This document shows positions 45,083-53,604 of a stretch of 64,000 nucleotides of DNA, piece after piece; the stretch's first letter is position 1, and the number at the start of each line of letters is the position of its first letter. The stretch is from Pseudomonas eucalypticola (lineage in GTDB: Bacteria; Pseudomonadota; Gammaproteobacteria; Pseudomonadales; Pseudomonadaceae): the NCBI RefSeq assembly GCF_013374995.1, contig NZ_CP056030.1, forward strand, positions 3,194,501-3,258,500. Reading direction: 5' to 3'. The notes under the pieces are model-generated. The model did not search any database. It saw nothing but the letters and a program-made list of their open reading frames with translations, and was not told the DNA's origin. A program made the translations under genes and the position numbers.

Positions 45083-46831
45083 TCACTCGCTGCGGGTGAC
45101 GCGCAGCACTTCTTCCAGCGATGTGATACCGGCCAGCGCCTGACGCAGGCCGTCCTCGTACAAGGTGCGCAGGCCGCCGCGGCGGGCCGCCTGCTCCAGG
45201 GTGGCGGCATCGGCGTGGTTCATCAGCAGGCCGCGCAGTTCATCGTTCATCACCAGTAGCTCAGTGATCGCGCAGCGGCCGCGGTAACCACCCCCTGGCG
45301 CATCGGTCCGGGGCCGGTACAGCCGTATCGGGCGCTGATCGGTGAAACGGTCCAGGCCGTGCTCGGCCACCAGCGCCGGTGGTGCCTCGAACGCTTCACT
45401 GCAGGCGGGGTCCAGGCGGCGTACCAGGCGCTGAGCCAGGATGCCGATCACCGTGGAAGCGATCATGTAGCTCTCCACGCCCATGTCCAGCAGGCGCGTG
45501 ATGCTCGCGGCGGCGCTGTTGGTGTGCAGCGTGGACAGCACCAGGTGGCCGGTGAGCGAGGACTGAATGGCGATGCGGCAGGTTTCCAGGTCGCGCATTT
45601 CGCCGATCATGATCACGTCGGGGTCCTGGCGCACGATGGAGCGCAGGGTGGCGGCGAAGTCCAGGCCGATGGCCGGTTTCACCTGGATCTGGTTGATGCC
45701 TTCGATTTGGTACTCCACCGGGTCTTCGACGGTGATGATCTTGCGCTCGCTGGTGTTGAGGCGGGTCAGCGCGGTGTACAGCGTGGTGGTCTTGCCCGAG
45801 CCGGTGGGGCCGGTGACCAGCAGGATGCCGTGCGGCCTGTCGAGCAAGGCCAGGAACCCCTGCAAACGAGCTCCGTCGAACCCGAGGCTGGGCAGGTCGA
45901 AGCTGACGGTCTGGCGGTCCAGCAGGCGCATCACCACCGACTCGCCGAAGCTGGTGGGCACGGTGGACACGCGCAGGTCCAGTTCCTTGCCCTGCAAGCG
46001 CAGCATGATGCGCCCGTCCTGGGGCAGGCGGCGTTCGGCGATGTCCAGGCGGGCCATGATCTTGACCCGTGAAATCACCGCCGGCGCGGAGGCCGCAGGC
46101 GGTGCCTCACCGTCCAGCAACACACCGTCCACCCGGTAGCGCACTTTGAACTGGCTTTCGAAGGGCTCGATGTGAATGTCCGAGGCCCGCTGCTCCACCG
46201 CGCGCTGGAGGATCAGGTTGACCATGCGGATCACCGGTGCCTCGCTGGCCAGGTCCTTGAGGTGCTCGATGTCGTCGGCCTGGTCACCGTGGCCGCCGTC
46301 CAGGTGCTCCACCAGGCTGCCCATGGCCGAGCGCCCTTGGCCGTAGTAGCGTTCGATGAGGCTGTCGATATCACTGCGGGTGCCCACGCAGCGCGCCACC
46401 GGGCAGCCGGCGGCGTAGGCTGCGGCGCGCAGCGGGTAGACGTGGTGAGGGTCGGCCATGAGCAATTGCAGGGTGCCTTCCTGCCAGCCCACGGGCACCA
46501 CCTGGTGGTGGCGCAAGAAGCGTTCGCTGAGCGCGGGTAACGGCTCCAGGGTGTCGGGGGCGGTATCGCCGCCTTGCAGTGGCAGCCCCAACACGGCTGC
46601 CCAGCCGCGCGCCATCTCCTGTTCTGACACCAGCCCGAGTCGCGTCAACAGCCCTGGCAAGGCACTGTGCGGGCTGCCGGCGGGGGCAAGACGCAGCGCG
46701 CGCTCCAGGTCCGCGGGCTTGAGCCCGGCGTGGTCGGCCAGCCAGGCGCACAATGCCTCAACGGCATCAGGTTCGGGGGGCCGGGCTGTGGACGTGGCGG
46801 GTCGGCCATCGGCGCTGGGTTGCATCACCAT
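45083..46831 (-). CDS. gspE: T2SS assembly ATPase GspE, module A
   Basis: A 582-residue cytoplasmic hexameric ATPase powering pseudopilus assembly. It has an N1E-type domain, then the catalytic core with Walker A GPTGSGKTT, Asp box ITVEDPVEYQ, Walker B VRQDPDVIMIGEMRDLET and His box STLHTNSAAASI. The expected CxxC...CxxC zinc motif near residues 480-520 is absent: that region keeps only two isolated cysteines (LDPACSEAF and YRGRCAI). Starts at 46831 and 46825 are equally possible. It heads the secretion genes, 36 bases after a small peptide gene. Confidence 0.93.
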   Translation of the reverse strand: MVMQPSADGRPATSTARPPEPDAVEALCAWLADHAGLKPADLERALRLAPAGSPHSALPGLLTRLGLVSEQEMARGWAAVLGLPLQGGDTAPDTLEPLPALSERFLRHHQVVPVGWQEGTLQLLMADPHHVYPLRAAAYAAGCPVARCVGTRSDIDSLIERYYGQGRSAMGSLVEHLDGGHGDQADDIEHLKDLASEAPVIRMVNLILQRAVEQRASDIHIEPFESQFKVRYRVDGVLLDGEAPPAASAPAVISRVKIMARLDIAERRLPQDGRIMLRLQGKELDLRVSTVPTSFGESVVMRLLDRQTVSFDLPSLGFDGARLQGFLALLDRPHGILLVTGPTGSGKTTTLYTALTRLNTSERKIITVEDPVEYQIEGINQIQVKPAIGLDFAATLRSIVRQDPDVIMIGEMRDLETCRIAIQSSLTGHLVLSTLHTNSAAASITRLLDMGVESYMIASTVIGILAQRLVRRLDPACSEAFEAPPALVAEHGLDRFTDQRPIRLYRPRTDAPGGGYRGRCAITELLVMNDELRGLLMNHADAATLEQAARRGGLRTLYEDGLRQALAGITSLEEVLRVTRSE

Positions 46832-46867
46832 GGGCGTTGCCTACCCCTGTGCTGTGGTGGGTATGGG

Positions 46868-46978
46868 TCATGCCGACGTCATGCCAGAGACGGGACTGCA
46901 CTGGCCAGTGGCCCCGGTGGCAATGTTCGATATCACCAACAACGAAAGAACCGCGACGGTCGCGATGATTATTTTCAT
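46868..46978 (-). CDS. 36-residue secreted or membrane peptide upstream of gspE, module A
   Basis: A short frame starting at ATG 46978 with an excellent ribosome site (GGGAGG, 6 bases upstream) and ending at 46868. It begins MKIIIATVAVLSLLVISNIA, a good signal-peptide-like stretch, then has a short Gly/Thr/Ser tail with one Cys. It is on the gsp strand, 36 bases before gspE, so it would be the first gene of the operon. It is too short for comparison, so whether it is translated is inference from the ribosome site and signal shape. A leader peptide for operon control is an alternative. Confidence 0.5.
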   Translation of the reverse strand: MKIIIATVAVLSLLVISNIATGATGQCSPVSGMTSA

Positions 46979-47428
46979 TATAGACCTCCCACTTAGTGAG
47001 CTAGACAACTATGTCGTTAACGTTCTCCGGCTGCCCGTTCATATACAACACCCGTTACCTTAGACACTGCATCGAGACTTGGCAATTAAAGCAGGACAAT
47101 GGATAAATACCCAAAGTTGCGACTCAAGCGTCAACCTAGATGAAAACATGATAACCGTTGCGCCATTAAAGTTTGACAGCCGACACAAACGGGCGTCCCA
47201 TTCAATGCGTATCAGCGCAGCACCGCCATGCAGGCATGGCATTGAATAAATAAACGAGGCCGGGTTACATGGATCCAAAATAACACTTCCTGCGGATAAA
47301 GCCAGTTTAACCGCCGCCTTTTTCAAGGCACTGCCAGTGGATTCTGTTTCACCTGCTTTACACGTTCGTCCTCGTTGTCATTATTACGCCCGGTCCTCCC
47401 TGGAGGGTCGCCGGTGGGAGTAATTAAA
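46979..47428. other. Divergent intergenic region of module A
   Basis: About 450 bases of lower-GC DNA between the gsp operon A and the GH3 gene A. It must contain both promoters. No convincing gene is seen; an 88-codon minus-strand frame at 47060-47326 is unsupported. Inverted repeats are listed separately. Confidence 0.6.
47200..47247. promoter_or_regulatory. Nested inverted repeats in the module A divergent region
   Basis: ATTCAATGC (47200-47208) and GCATTGAAT (47239-47247) form 9-bp arms. Inside, GCCATGC (47225-47231) and GCATGGC (47234-47240) form a tight hairpin. The location, about 180 bases before the GH3 start, fits an operator or an RNA structure in the 5' leader. No regulator is encoded nearby. 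Confidence 0.4.
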
Positions 47429-50182
47429 ATGAGAAGAACACGCTCACCCGCACTTGCAACTTCCCTTACCCTGTTGGCCCTCGGTATTGCTCAAATAAGC
47501 AGCAACGCCGCCTGGGCGCGCACGGCGCAACAGGCCGACACACTGGCGCGCCAAACTCTGAGCCAGATGACCCTGGCAGAAAAGCTGGACTACATCGGCG
47601 GCACCGGCGGTTGGGACGTCAAGCCCCTGCCGCGCTTCAACCTGCCACAGATACTGGGCGCCGATGGCGGCCTGGGCCTGCGTTACACCAACCAGGGCAA
47701 TGACCAGGGCGTGGTGTACCCCAGCGGCCCGAGCCTCGCGGCTTCATTCAACCTGCGCCGGGCGGTGGATTTCGGCCGCGCGCTGGGTTATGACACCGCC
47801 AGTGGCGGCTACTACTACATCACCGGGCCCGGCATGAACATGTACCGCATGCCCTACGGCGGGCGCAACTTTGAATATGTCAGTGGCGAGGACCCGTTCC
47901 TGGGCGCCAGCATGGCCCCGGCGGTCATCAATGGCATTCAGTCCCGGGGCATATGGGCCGATGCCAAGCACTACGCGGCCAATGACCAGGAAACCAACCG
48001 TTTCACCCTCGACGAAAGTATTCCCGAACGGGTATTACGGGAAATAACCCTGCCACCCTTCGAGTCTGCCGCCAAGAACGGCAAAGTGTCTTTGATGATG
48101 TGCTCCTTTCAGGAGGTCAATGGTGATCATGCCTGTGAAAGTTCGCACTTGATCCGCGACATTCTCAAGGACCAGTGGGGCTTTGCCGGCTTCGTGCAAA
48201 CCGACTACGGCGCCATTATCGATGGCTTGAAAGCCGCCCAGGCTGGCACCGATATCGACATGCTGTTCGGCACGCAAATGAACGCCACGGTACTCACGCC
48301 CTCTATCAACAGCGGGGTATTGAGTGTCGCCACCATCAATGACAAAGTGCGGCGTATTCTGCGACAGATCTACTTGTTCGACTTCGATACTTATGTGCCG
48401 CCCACCGTCCATGACACCAATAGCCTGGCCAGTAACCAGGCGTCATTGAACGTGGCACGCGAAGGCATCGTGCTGTTGAAAAACCAGAATAACCTGTTGC
48501 CGCTGGACCCCGCCGCCGTGAAGAAAATAGCGGTGGTGGGTGTGCTCGGGAAATACGCGCCACCCAGCGGGTTCGGCAGCGCTTATGCCTCGGCGCTGGA
48601 CTACATCAGCGAAACCAGCGGCCTGGCGCAAGCCGCGCCCCAGGCCCAGGTCACGTTCCTGGACGGGCTGTCGCTGGACCCGGCCGCTGTCACCTGGACG
48701 CACCTGGACGCCGATGGCACCACCGAAGTGCCTGGCCTGACGGCCGAGTACTTCACCAACACCGACTGGAGCGGCACCGCTGCTACCACCCGCACCGACA
48801 CCTACGTGAACCTCAACTGGGACAGTGACACCAACCTGCCCACCGACGGCAACACCGCCAGTACCTCGATTCGCTGGACCGGGCGCGTCACCCCGACGGT
48901 CAGCGGTGAGCATGTGTTCAAGGTGCGCGCGGACGGGGTGATTCACCTGACCGTCAATGGCCAGCAAATCATCAACAACGGTGACGGCACACCGCTGCCC
49001 GACAACGCCATTCCGCCGACCATTCCGCAGTACGCCAAGATCACCCTGCAGGCTGGCCAGGCTTATGACGTGGTGCTGGAATACTCGCGCCGCCCCAGTT
49101 ACATCGCCAGCCTGGGCGGCTTGACCGGCGTGCAGATGAGTTGGGCTTCGCTGGTGGCACCCAGCGACATCGCCGGCTACGACGCGGTGCTGGTGGCCGC
49201 GGGCAACAGCAACGAGTACGAAGGCGAAGGCTTCGACCACATGTGGGAACTGCCTGAATTCCAGGGGCAGTTGATCCAGAGCATCGCCAGCCAGAACCCC
49301 CACACCATCGTCGCCTTGCACGGCGGCACGGGGCTGAAGGTCAACGACTGGGTGGACCAGGTGGGCGGCTTGCTGCATGCCTTCTATCCCGGGCAGAACG
49401 GCGGCCAGGCGTTGGCGGAGATTCTGTTCGGCCAGGTCAACCCTTCGGCCAAGCTGCCCATCAGCCTGGAGCGCAACCTGCAGGACAACCCGCTCTACAA
49501 CTACTTCCCGCAGTTCGACAACAACGGCACCCTCACCCAGCTCAGCTATGCCGGTGACCTGCTGCTGGGCTATCGCGGTTACGAGAAACTGGGGACCACG
49601 CCGCTGTATCCGTTCGGCTACGGGCTGTCGTATACCCAGTTCAGCTATTCGAACATCAGCGTCAACCCGCCGGTGGCATTCGGCAATGCGCCGATCAGGG
49701 TGTCGTTCAACGTCACCAATACCGGCCAGCGGGCCGGGGCCGAGGTGGCTGAGCTGTACGTCGGCCAGCGCAACCCGCGCCTGACGCGGCCCGTCAAGGA
49801 ACTCAAGGGCTTTCAGAAGGTGCTGCTGCAACCAGGCCAGAGCCAGCGCGTGACCATCGAGCTGAACGGCCGATCCCTGGCCTATTACAACCCTAACCGC
49901 AATGCCTGGGTGGTGGACGCAGACGTGTTCACCATCGGCGTGGGCGCGGCGTCCAACGACATACGCCTGCGCGGCCGGGTACTGAGCCCCTTCCGCCAGC
50001 AGCTGTCGGTCACCAGCAGCAATCCGTTGCCGCTGGCGGTGCAGCGTGCGGTACAAGTTACGGCCGGCGGACAAGGCCCTGACCAGACTGACGATGTACT
50101 GTTTACCCAGACGCAGTCGACCGCGCCGCAGGTACCCCCGGCGGCCGGGTCAGGAGGCAGTGCACCCGGCAGTGCGCCTTAA
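47429..50182 (+). CDS. Secreted GH3 beta-glucosidase with PA14 domain, module A
   Basis: A 917-residue glycoside hydrolase family 3 enzyme. The Sec signal peptide is about 31 residues (ending NAAWA). The catalytic barrel has the Lys-His motif at about 180-181 (DAKHYAANDQE) and nucleophile Asp259 in QTDYGAI. The second domain has the putative acid/base Glu600 in EYEGEGFDH. A PA14 domain (about 433-570, VRADGVIHLTVNG) is inserted, often a substrate-shaping or sugar-binding element. A fibronectin III-like domain closes the fold, then a motif SNPLPLAVQRAVQV and a Pro/Gly-rich tail. GGGAG precedes ATG 47429. It is divergent from gsp operon A, so it is the likely cargo of that system (inference). 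Confidence 0.92.
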   Translation: MRRTRSPALATSLTLLALGIAQISSNAAWARTAQQADTLARQTLSQMTLAEKLDYIGGTGGWDVKPLPRFNLPQILGADGGLGLRYTNQGNDQGVVYPSGPSLAASFNLRRAVDFGRALGYDTASGGYYYITGPGMNMYRMPYGGRNFEYVSGEDPFLGASMAPAVINGIQSRGIWADAKHYAANDQETNRFTLDESIPERVLREITLPPFESAAKNGKVSLMMCSFQEVNGDHACESSHLIRDILKDQWGFAGFVQTDYGAIIDGLKAAQAGTDIDMLFGTQMNATVLTPSINSGVLSVATINDKVRRILRQIYLFDFDTYVPPTVHDTNSLASNQASLNVAREGIVLLKNQNNLLPLDPAAVKKIAVVGVLGKYAPPSGFGSAYASALDYISETSGLAQAAPQAQVTFLDGLSLDPAAVTWTHLDADGTTEVPGLTAEYFTNTDWSGTAATTRTDTYVNLNWDSDTNLPTDGNTASTSIRWTGRVTPTVSGEHVFKVRADGVIHLTVNGQQIINNGDGTPLPDNAIPPTIPQYAKITLQAGQAYDVVLEYSRRPSYIASLGGLTGVQMSWASLVAPSDIAGYDAVLVAAGNSNEYEGEGFDHMWELPEFQGQLIQSIASQNPHTIVALHGGTGLKVNDWVDQVGGLLHAFYPGQNGGQALAEILFGQVNPSAKLPISLERNLQDNPLYNYFPQFDNNGTLTQLSYAGDLLLGYRGYEKLGTTPLYPFGYGLSYTQFSYSNISVNPPVAFGNAPIRVSFNVTNTGQRAGAEVAELYVGQRNPRLTRPVKELKGFQKVLLQPGQSQRVTIELNGRSLAYYNPNRNAWVVDADVFTIGVGAASNDIRLRGRVLSPFRQQLSVTSSNPLPLAVQRAVQVTAGGQGPDQTDDVLFTQTQSTAPQVPPAAGSGGSAPGSAP

Positions 50183-50201
50183 TAAGCAGCCTGACGCTAC
50201 C

Positions 50202-50231
50202 GAGCGCGCGCCGTGCACATGGCGCGCGCTC
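50202..50231. terminator. Bidirectional terminator between GH3-A and gspD-B
   Basis: GAGCGCGCGCC (50202-50212) pairs perfectly with GGCGCGCGCTC (50221-50231) around an 8-base loop in the 79-base gap between two convergent genes. No T-run on either strand, but the stem is very stable. Confidence 0.6.
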
Positions 50232-50261
50232 CAGGTTGGCAGCGTTGCAGCCCCCTGCCCT

Positions 50262-52484
50262 TCAGCGACCGATCAACTGCATCTGCTGGCGATAATCATC
50301 CGTTACCCGCCGCGCCTCGTCGCCACTGGCCACCACCCGCGGGGTAATCAACACAATCAGCTCGGTACGGTCCTTGGACTTGCTGGTGCTGCCGAACAAC
50401 CACCGCAACCCCGGAATACGCCCCAGGCCCGGGACGCTGGAGGTGGACTCGGCGTTGTCCTGCTTGATCAAGCCACCCAGCAATACCGTCTGCCCGCTCT
50501 GCACCGCGACTTGGGTCGACACCGAGCGCGTGGAAATGCTCGGATTCGGCTGCGTGGTGGTGACGCTGCTGGTGTCGGCGTCGCTGACCTGTTGCTGCAC
50601 GTCCAGGTACACCAGGCCGCCCGGGTTGATGCGCGGGGTCACGTCGAGGATGACGCCGGTCTGCACGTACTCCACGCTGCTCAGCGTGGTGGCCGAGGTG
50701 CTGGTATTGACGGTCGTCTGGGTGATGGGGATGTTGTCGCCCACCTGAATCTGCGCCTGCTGATTGTTCATCACCACCAGCGACGGCGCCGACAGCACCT
50801 GGGTGCGGCCAGTGGTTTCCAGCGCATGCAGCGCCACTTGCAGGTTGCTGCTGACGAACGAGTAGAACAACGAATCGGTCGACCCCAACCCTGCCCCGCC
50901 ACTGCCCAGCGCGCCCTGGCTGCCACTGGTGTTGGCCACGGTGGTGCTGGAGGAATTGCCCGCCAGTTTGCCCAGGTACCACTGCACGCCCAGATCCAGT
51001 TCACCGGTGAGCTTGACCTCCAGAATGCGGGTTTCGATCTGCACCTGCAACGGACGGTTGTCCAGGCGTTTGATCGCCGACTCGATCTCTTTCCACTGGG
51101 CCGGGCGGGTGCGCACCAGCAATTGGTTAGTGCCCTTCTGCGCCGTGATGCGCACGCTTTCTTCCAGGGTTTTCTGCGCAGTGCCAGTGGCAGAGGTATC
51201 GGCGCCGCTGTCGTCGCTGTCACTGTCCTCATCGTCCTGGGAGGTGCTCGGCTGGGTGGTGCTGGCCTGGGTACCGAGGCTACCGCCCAGTTGGCTGCTC
51301 GTACTGGTACCAGTGCCATTGAGGGACGACAACGTGGTAGTCCGCACGCCGGGGGCCACCTTGGCGGCACTGTCGTCCTTGATCTGGCCGTTGCCGTAGA
51401 TCTGGCGCAGGTACTTGGCCAGGTCCGTGGCTTTCATGTTGCGCACGTCATACACGTACATCTGCGGCTCGTTGCCGCCGCCTTCGTCGATGGTCTTGAT
51501 CCAGTCCGCCACCTCCTGCAGATAGGCCGGCTGGGAGGAAATGGCAACGATGGAATTGGTGCGCTCGTTGGGCATGAACTTGACCATGCTCGACAGGGGC
51601 ATGCCGCTGTCGGGGCCGAAGAGTTTCTGCAACTGCGGCATCAGCTCGGCCACCGAGGCGTGCTGCAGGCCGTAGACGCCGATGGACATGCCCTTGAGCC
51701 AGTCCACGTCGAAGGTGTCGATGGTGTCCTGGTAGTTGGCCAGTTCCTGCGGTGTGCCAGCCAGGCTGAGCACGTTGCGCGCCGGGTCCACCAGCAGGAA
51801 AGCGTTGTCGCGCACGAACGGCTTGAGCAGCTTCTGCATTTCGGTAGCGGCGATGTAGCGCAGCGGGTACAGGCGTGCCGACATGCCCGCCGTGGGCGCG
51901 GCCACTGGCATCTCGGGCACCAGCTTGCCAGCCACCGCCTGGGCGGCGGGCAGGATCACGTAGCGGTCGCCCTGGCGGATCATGGCGTTGTTGGTCCAGG
52001 ACAACAGGGTTTCCAGAATCGACAGGGCCTGCTGCTTGTTCACCGGTTTCGAGGTGGAGAAGCTGACGTTGCCCTTCACGTCCTGGGCGATGCTGTAGTT
52101 GGCGTGCAACAGGTCGCCCATCACGGTGTTGATGACCGCTTCGATGGGCTGGTCGGTGAAGTTGAACATGATGTCGCCCTGCTCGCCGGCGCCTGCGGCA
52201 GGCGCCTTGGCCGTTGCGGGGGGGCGAATGAAGCGCTGGTTGCCGACGATAACCTGGCGTGACGCCGGGGTCAGCGTGGGCGCGGCGGGCGCAGCCACGG
52301 GTTCCACGGGCAGCGGCGCGCGCTGGTCGCCGGTGCCGTTCAAGGCTTCATGCATCAGGGCCGGGTCATTGGCGAGGTCATGGGCCTGGCCGCTGCAGCC
52401 GGCCAGTACCAGGGCGGCCGCCAGGCCGAGGGTCGGGGCGCGCAGGCGCGCGGCAATCGGGGTGAGGCGCAAGGTATCAGTCAT
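50262..52484 (-). CDS. gspD: T2SS secretin GspD, module B (lipoprotein)
   Basis: A 740-residue secretin, paralogue of the module A protein. Lipobox LAGC puts the lipid Cys at residue 30. N-domains include IEAVINTVMGDLLHANYSIA and VVAISSQPQYL-like IVAISSQPAYLQEVADWIKT. The middle has a Ser/Asp/Thr-rich acidic insert (DDEDSDSDDSGADTS) where the A copy has Gly/Asn-rich sequence. The core TGVILDVTPRINPGG and QVAVQSGQTVLLGGLIKQD is nearly the same as in A. It converges with GH3-A across a hairpin. Confidence 0.93.
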   Translation of the reverse strand: MTDTLRLTPIAARLRAPTLGLAAALVLAGCSGQAHDLANDPALMHEALNGTGDQRAPLPVEPVAAPAAPTLTPASRQVIVGNQRFIRPPATAKAPAAGAGEQGDIMFNFTDQPIEAVINTVMGDLLHANYSIAQDVKGNVSFSTSKPVNKQQALSILETLLSWTNNAMIRQGDRYVILPAAQAVAGKLVPEMPVAAPTAGMSARLYPLRYIAATEMQKLLKPFVRDNAFLLVDPARNVLSLAGTPQELANYQDTIDTFDVDWLKGMSIGVYGLQHASVAELMPQLQKLFGPDSGMPLSSMVKFMPNERTNSIVAISSQPAYLQEVADWIKTIDEGGGNEPQMYVYDVRNMKATDLAKYLRQIYGNGQIKDDSAAKVAPGVRTTTLSSLNGTGTSTSSQLGGSLGTQASTTQPSTSQDDEDSDSDDSGADTSATGTAQKTLEESVRITAQKGTNQLLVRTRPAQWKEIESAIKRLDNRPLQVQIETRILEVKLTGELDLGVQWYLGKLAGNSSSTTVANTSGSQGALGSGGAGLGSTDSLFYSFVSSNLQVALHALETTGRTQVLSAPSLVVMNNQQAQIQVGDNIPITQTTVNTSTSATTLSSVEYVQTGVILDVTPRINPGGLVYLDVQQQVSDADTSSVTTTQPNPSISTRSVSTQVAVQSGQTVLLGGLIKQDNAESTSSVPGLGRIPGLRWLFGSTSKSKDRTELIVLITPRVVASGDEARRVTDDYRQQMQLIGR

Positions 52485-52999
52485 GGTGCCGCTACGTGAG
52501 GAAGGGTGAGCAAAGGCGCCGCGGCCGTCGCGGGAAGGCGCGGCACCGGCAGATTCAAGGTGTGCGCCTGTCCCAGGCGCTGGAACGTGGCGGTAGTGGC
52601 GCTGACCTCGGCCAGGGTCCAGCCATTGTCCAGGGCATCGCCCAGCCGCAGCTTCAGAGAGCGCTGGTTGGCCAGGCGCACCAGTGCCCAGCGCTGGTCG
52701 CCGTCGACCACCACGCCGCTCAGGCGCACACCGTCCAACGTCGGCGCGCCGGCCCCACCCTTGGCCGCATCGGCCTGGCGGTCGGGGCTGAACAGCGGGT
52801 GCTGCCAGGCCACTTGGCGCTCGCTATCGGACAGTGGCCGCAACGCAGGCACGGGCGCGGCCTGGATGGGTGGTGGCGAATGCTGCGCCATGGGTGCCCA
52901 CCGGGGGGCGGGTTCGACCCCCAGGCACTGCCACGCGACGGCCGCCAACAGCAGGCCATTGAGCGAGGCCAGGCCCAACGTGCTGCGCATGAACGTCAT
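52481..52999 (-). CDS. gspC: T2SS GspC-like inner-membrane protein, module B
   Basis: A 172-residue bitopic protein. A hydrophobic helix (LASLNGLLLAAVAWQCLG, about residues 10-27) is followed by a Pro-rich linker and the homology region (VRLSGVVVDGDQRWALVRL, then DNGWTLAEVSATTATFQRLG). No PDZ domain follows. The ATG at 52999 overlaps the gspM stop by 4 bases, and its own stop overlaps gspD by 4 bases. Weakly similar to the A copy outside the homology region. Confidence 0.8.
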   Translation of the reverse strand: MTFMRSTLGLASLNGLLLAAVAWQCLGVEPAPRWAPMAQHSPPPIQAAPVPALRPLSDSERQVAWQHPLFSPDRQADAAKGGAGAPTLDGVRLSGVVVDGDQRWALVRLANQRSLKLRLGDALDNGWTLAEVSATTATFQRLGQAHTLNLPVPRLPATAAAPLLTLPHVAAP

Positions 53000-53604
53000 G
53001 GCTGGGCTCCCTGGGCCGCGCCGGTCAGGTAACCGCGCAGCAGCACCTGCACCTTCAACCGCCCCGCCGCGCCTTTTTCCGGCGCATCCGTGGCACGGCT
53101 GATGTTCAGGGCCTCGACAAACAGGTACGGCTGGCCGTATTCGAGCTGGTGCAGCCACTGCAGCAGGGGTCCGGTGCCGCAGGCCAGCGTCAGGCTGACC
53201 TTCACCTGCCGATAGGCCTGGGCGCTGTCCTGCTCGGGCACGACCGGCATGCGCTGGCTGACCTCGCAGCCCGGGCCCAGGGCCGACACGGCCTTGACCT
53301 TGTCCACCAGCGCCTGCATCAAGTCAGCGGCGGCCGCACTGGGGTCCTCGCCCGGCAACAGGCTGCGACGGCTGGCGGGGTCCTGACGCGCGCGTTCCAG
53401 TTCAGCCTGCAGCGCCGGCCCCTGTGCCAGTAGCCGGGCGTAGCGCTGGTGCTGGGCATCGAGTACCCGGGCCTGGTCGGCCAGCGCCGCCATGGGCGTG
53501 GCGAACCAGCTGTCGATCAACACGTACCAGGCGCCGTAGAGCACCACGGCCAACAGCGCCAGGGCGCCCAGGCGACGTTCATTGCGGGTCGGGGGTCGGC
53601 GCAT
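52996..53604 (-). CDS. gspM: T2SS GspM-like protein, module B
   Basis: A 202-residue bitopic protein with one helix near residues 13-32 (LALLAVVLYGAWYVLIDSWF), a coiled-coil (ALADQARVLDAQHQRYARLL) and a periplasmic domain with VKVSLTLACGTGPLLQWLHQ and GQPYLFVEALNISRATDAPE. The length and layout equal the A copy, though identity is modest. It overlaps gspL by 26 bases, the same overlap as in module A. Confidence 0.85.
   Translation of the reverse strand: MRRPPTRNERRLGALALLAVVLYGAWYVLIDSWFATPMAALADQARVLDAQHQRYARLLAQGPALQAELERARQDPASRRSLLPGEDPSAAAADLMQALVDKVKAVSALGPGCEVSQRMPVVPEQDSAQAYRQVKVSLTLACGTGPLLQWLHQLEYGQPYLFVEALNISRATDAPEKGAAGRLKVQVLLRGYLTGAAQGAQP

Noticed and set aside
25683..47020. 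Shared bases AACTATGTCG near 25687 and 47008 as a possible common operator
   Set aside because: A ten-base match is expected many times by chance in a window of this size, and the surrounding bases differ.
47060..47326. 88-codon minus-strand frame in the module A intergenic region
   Set aside because: No ribosome site, unusual composition and no recognisable motif; it spans the likely promoter region and the nested inverted repeats.
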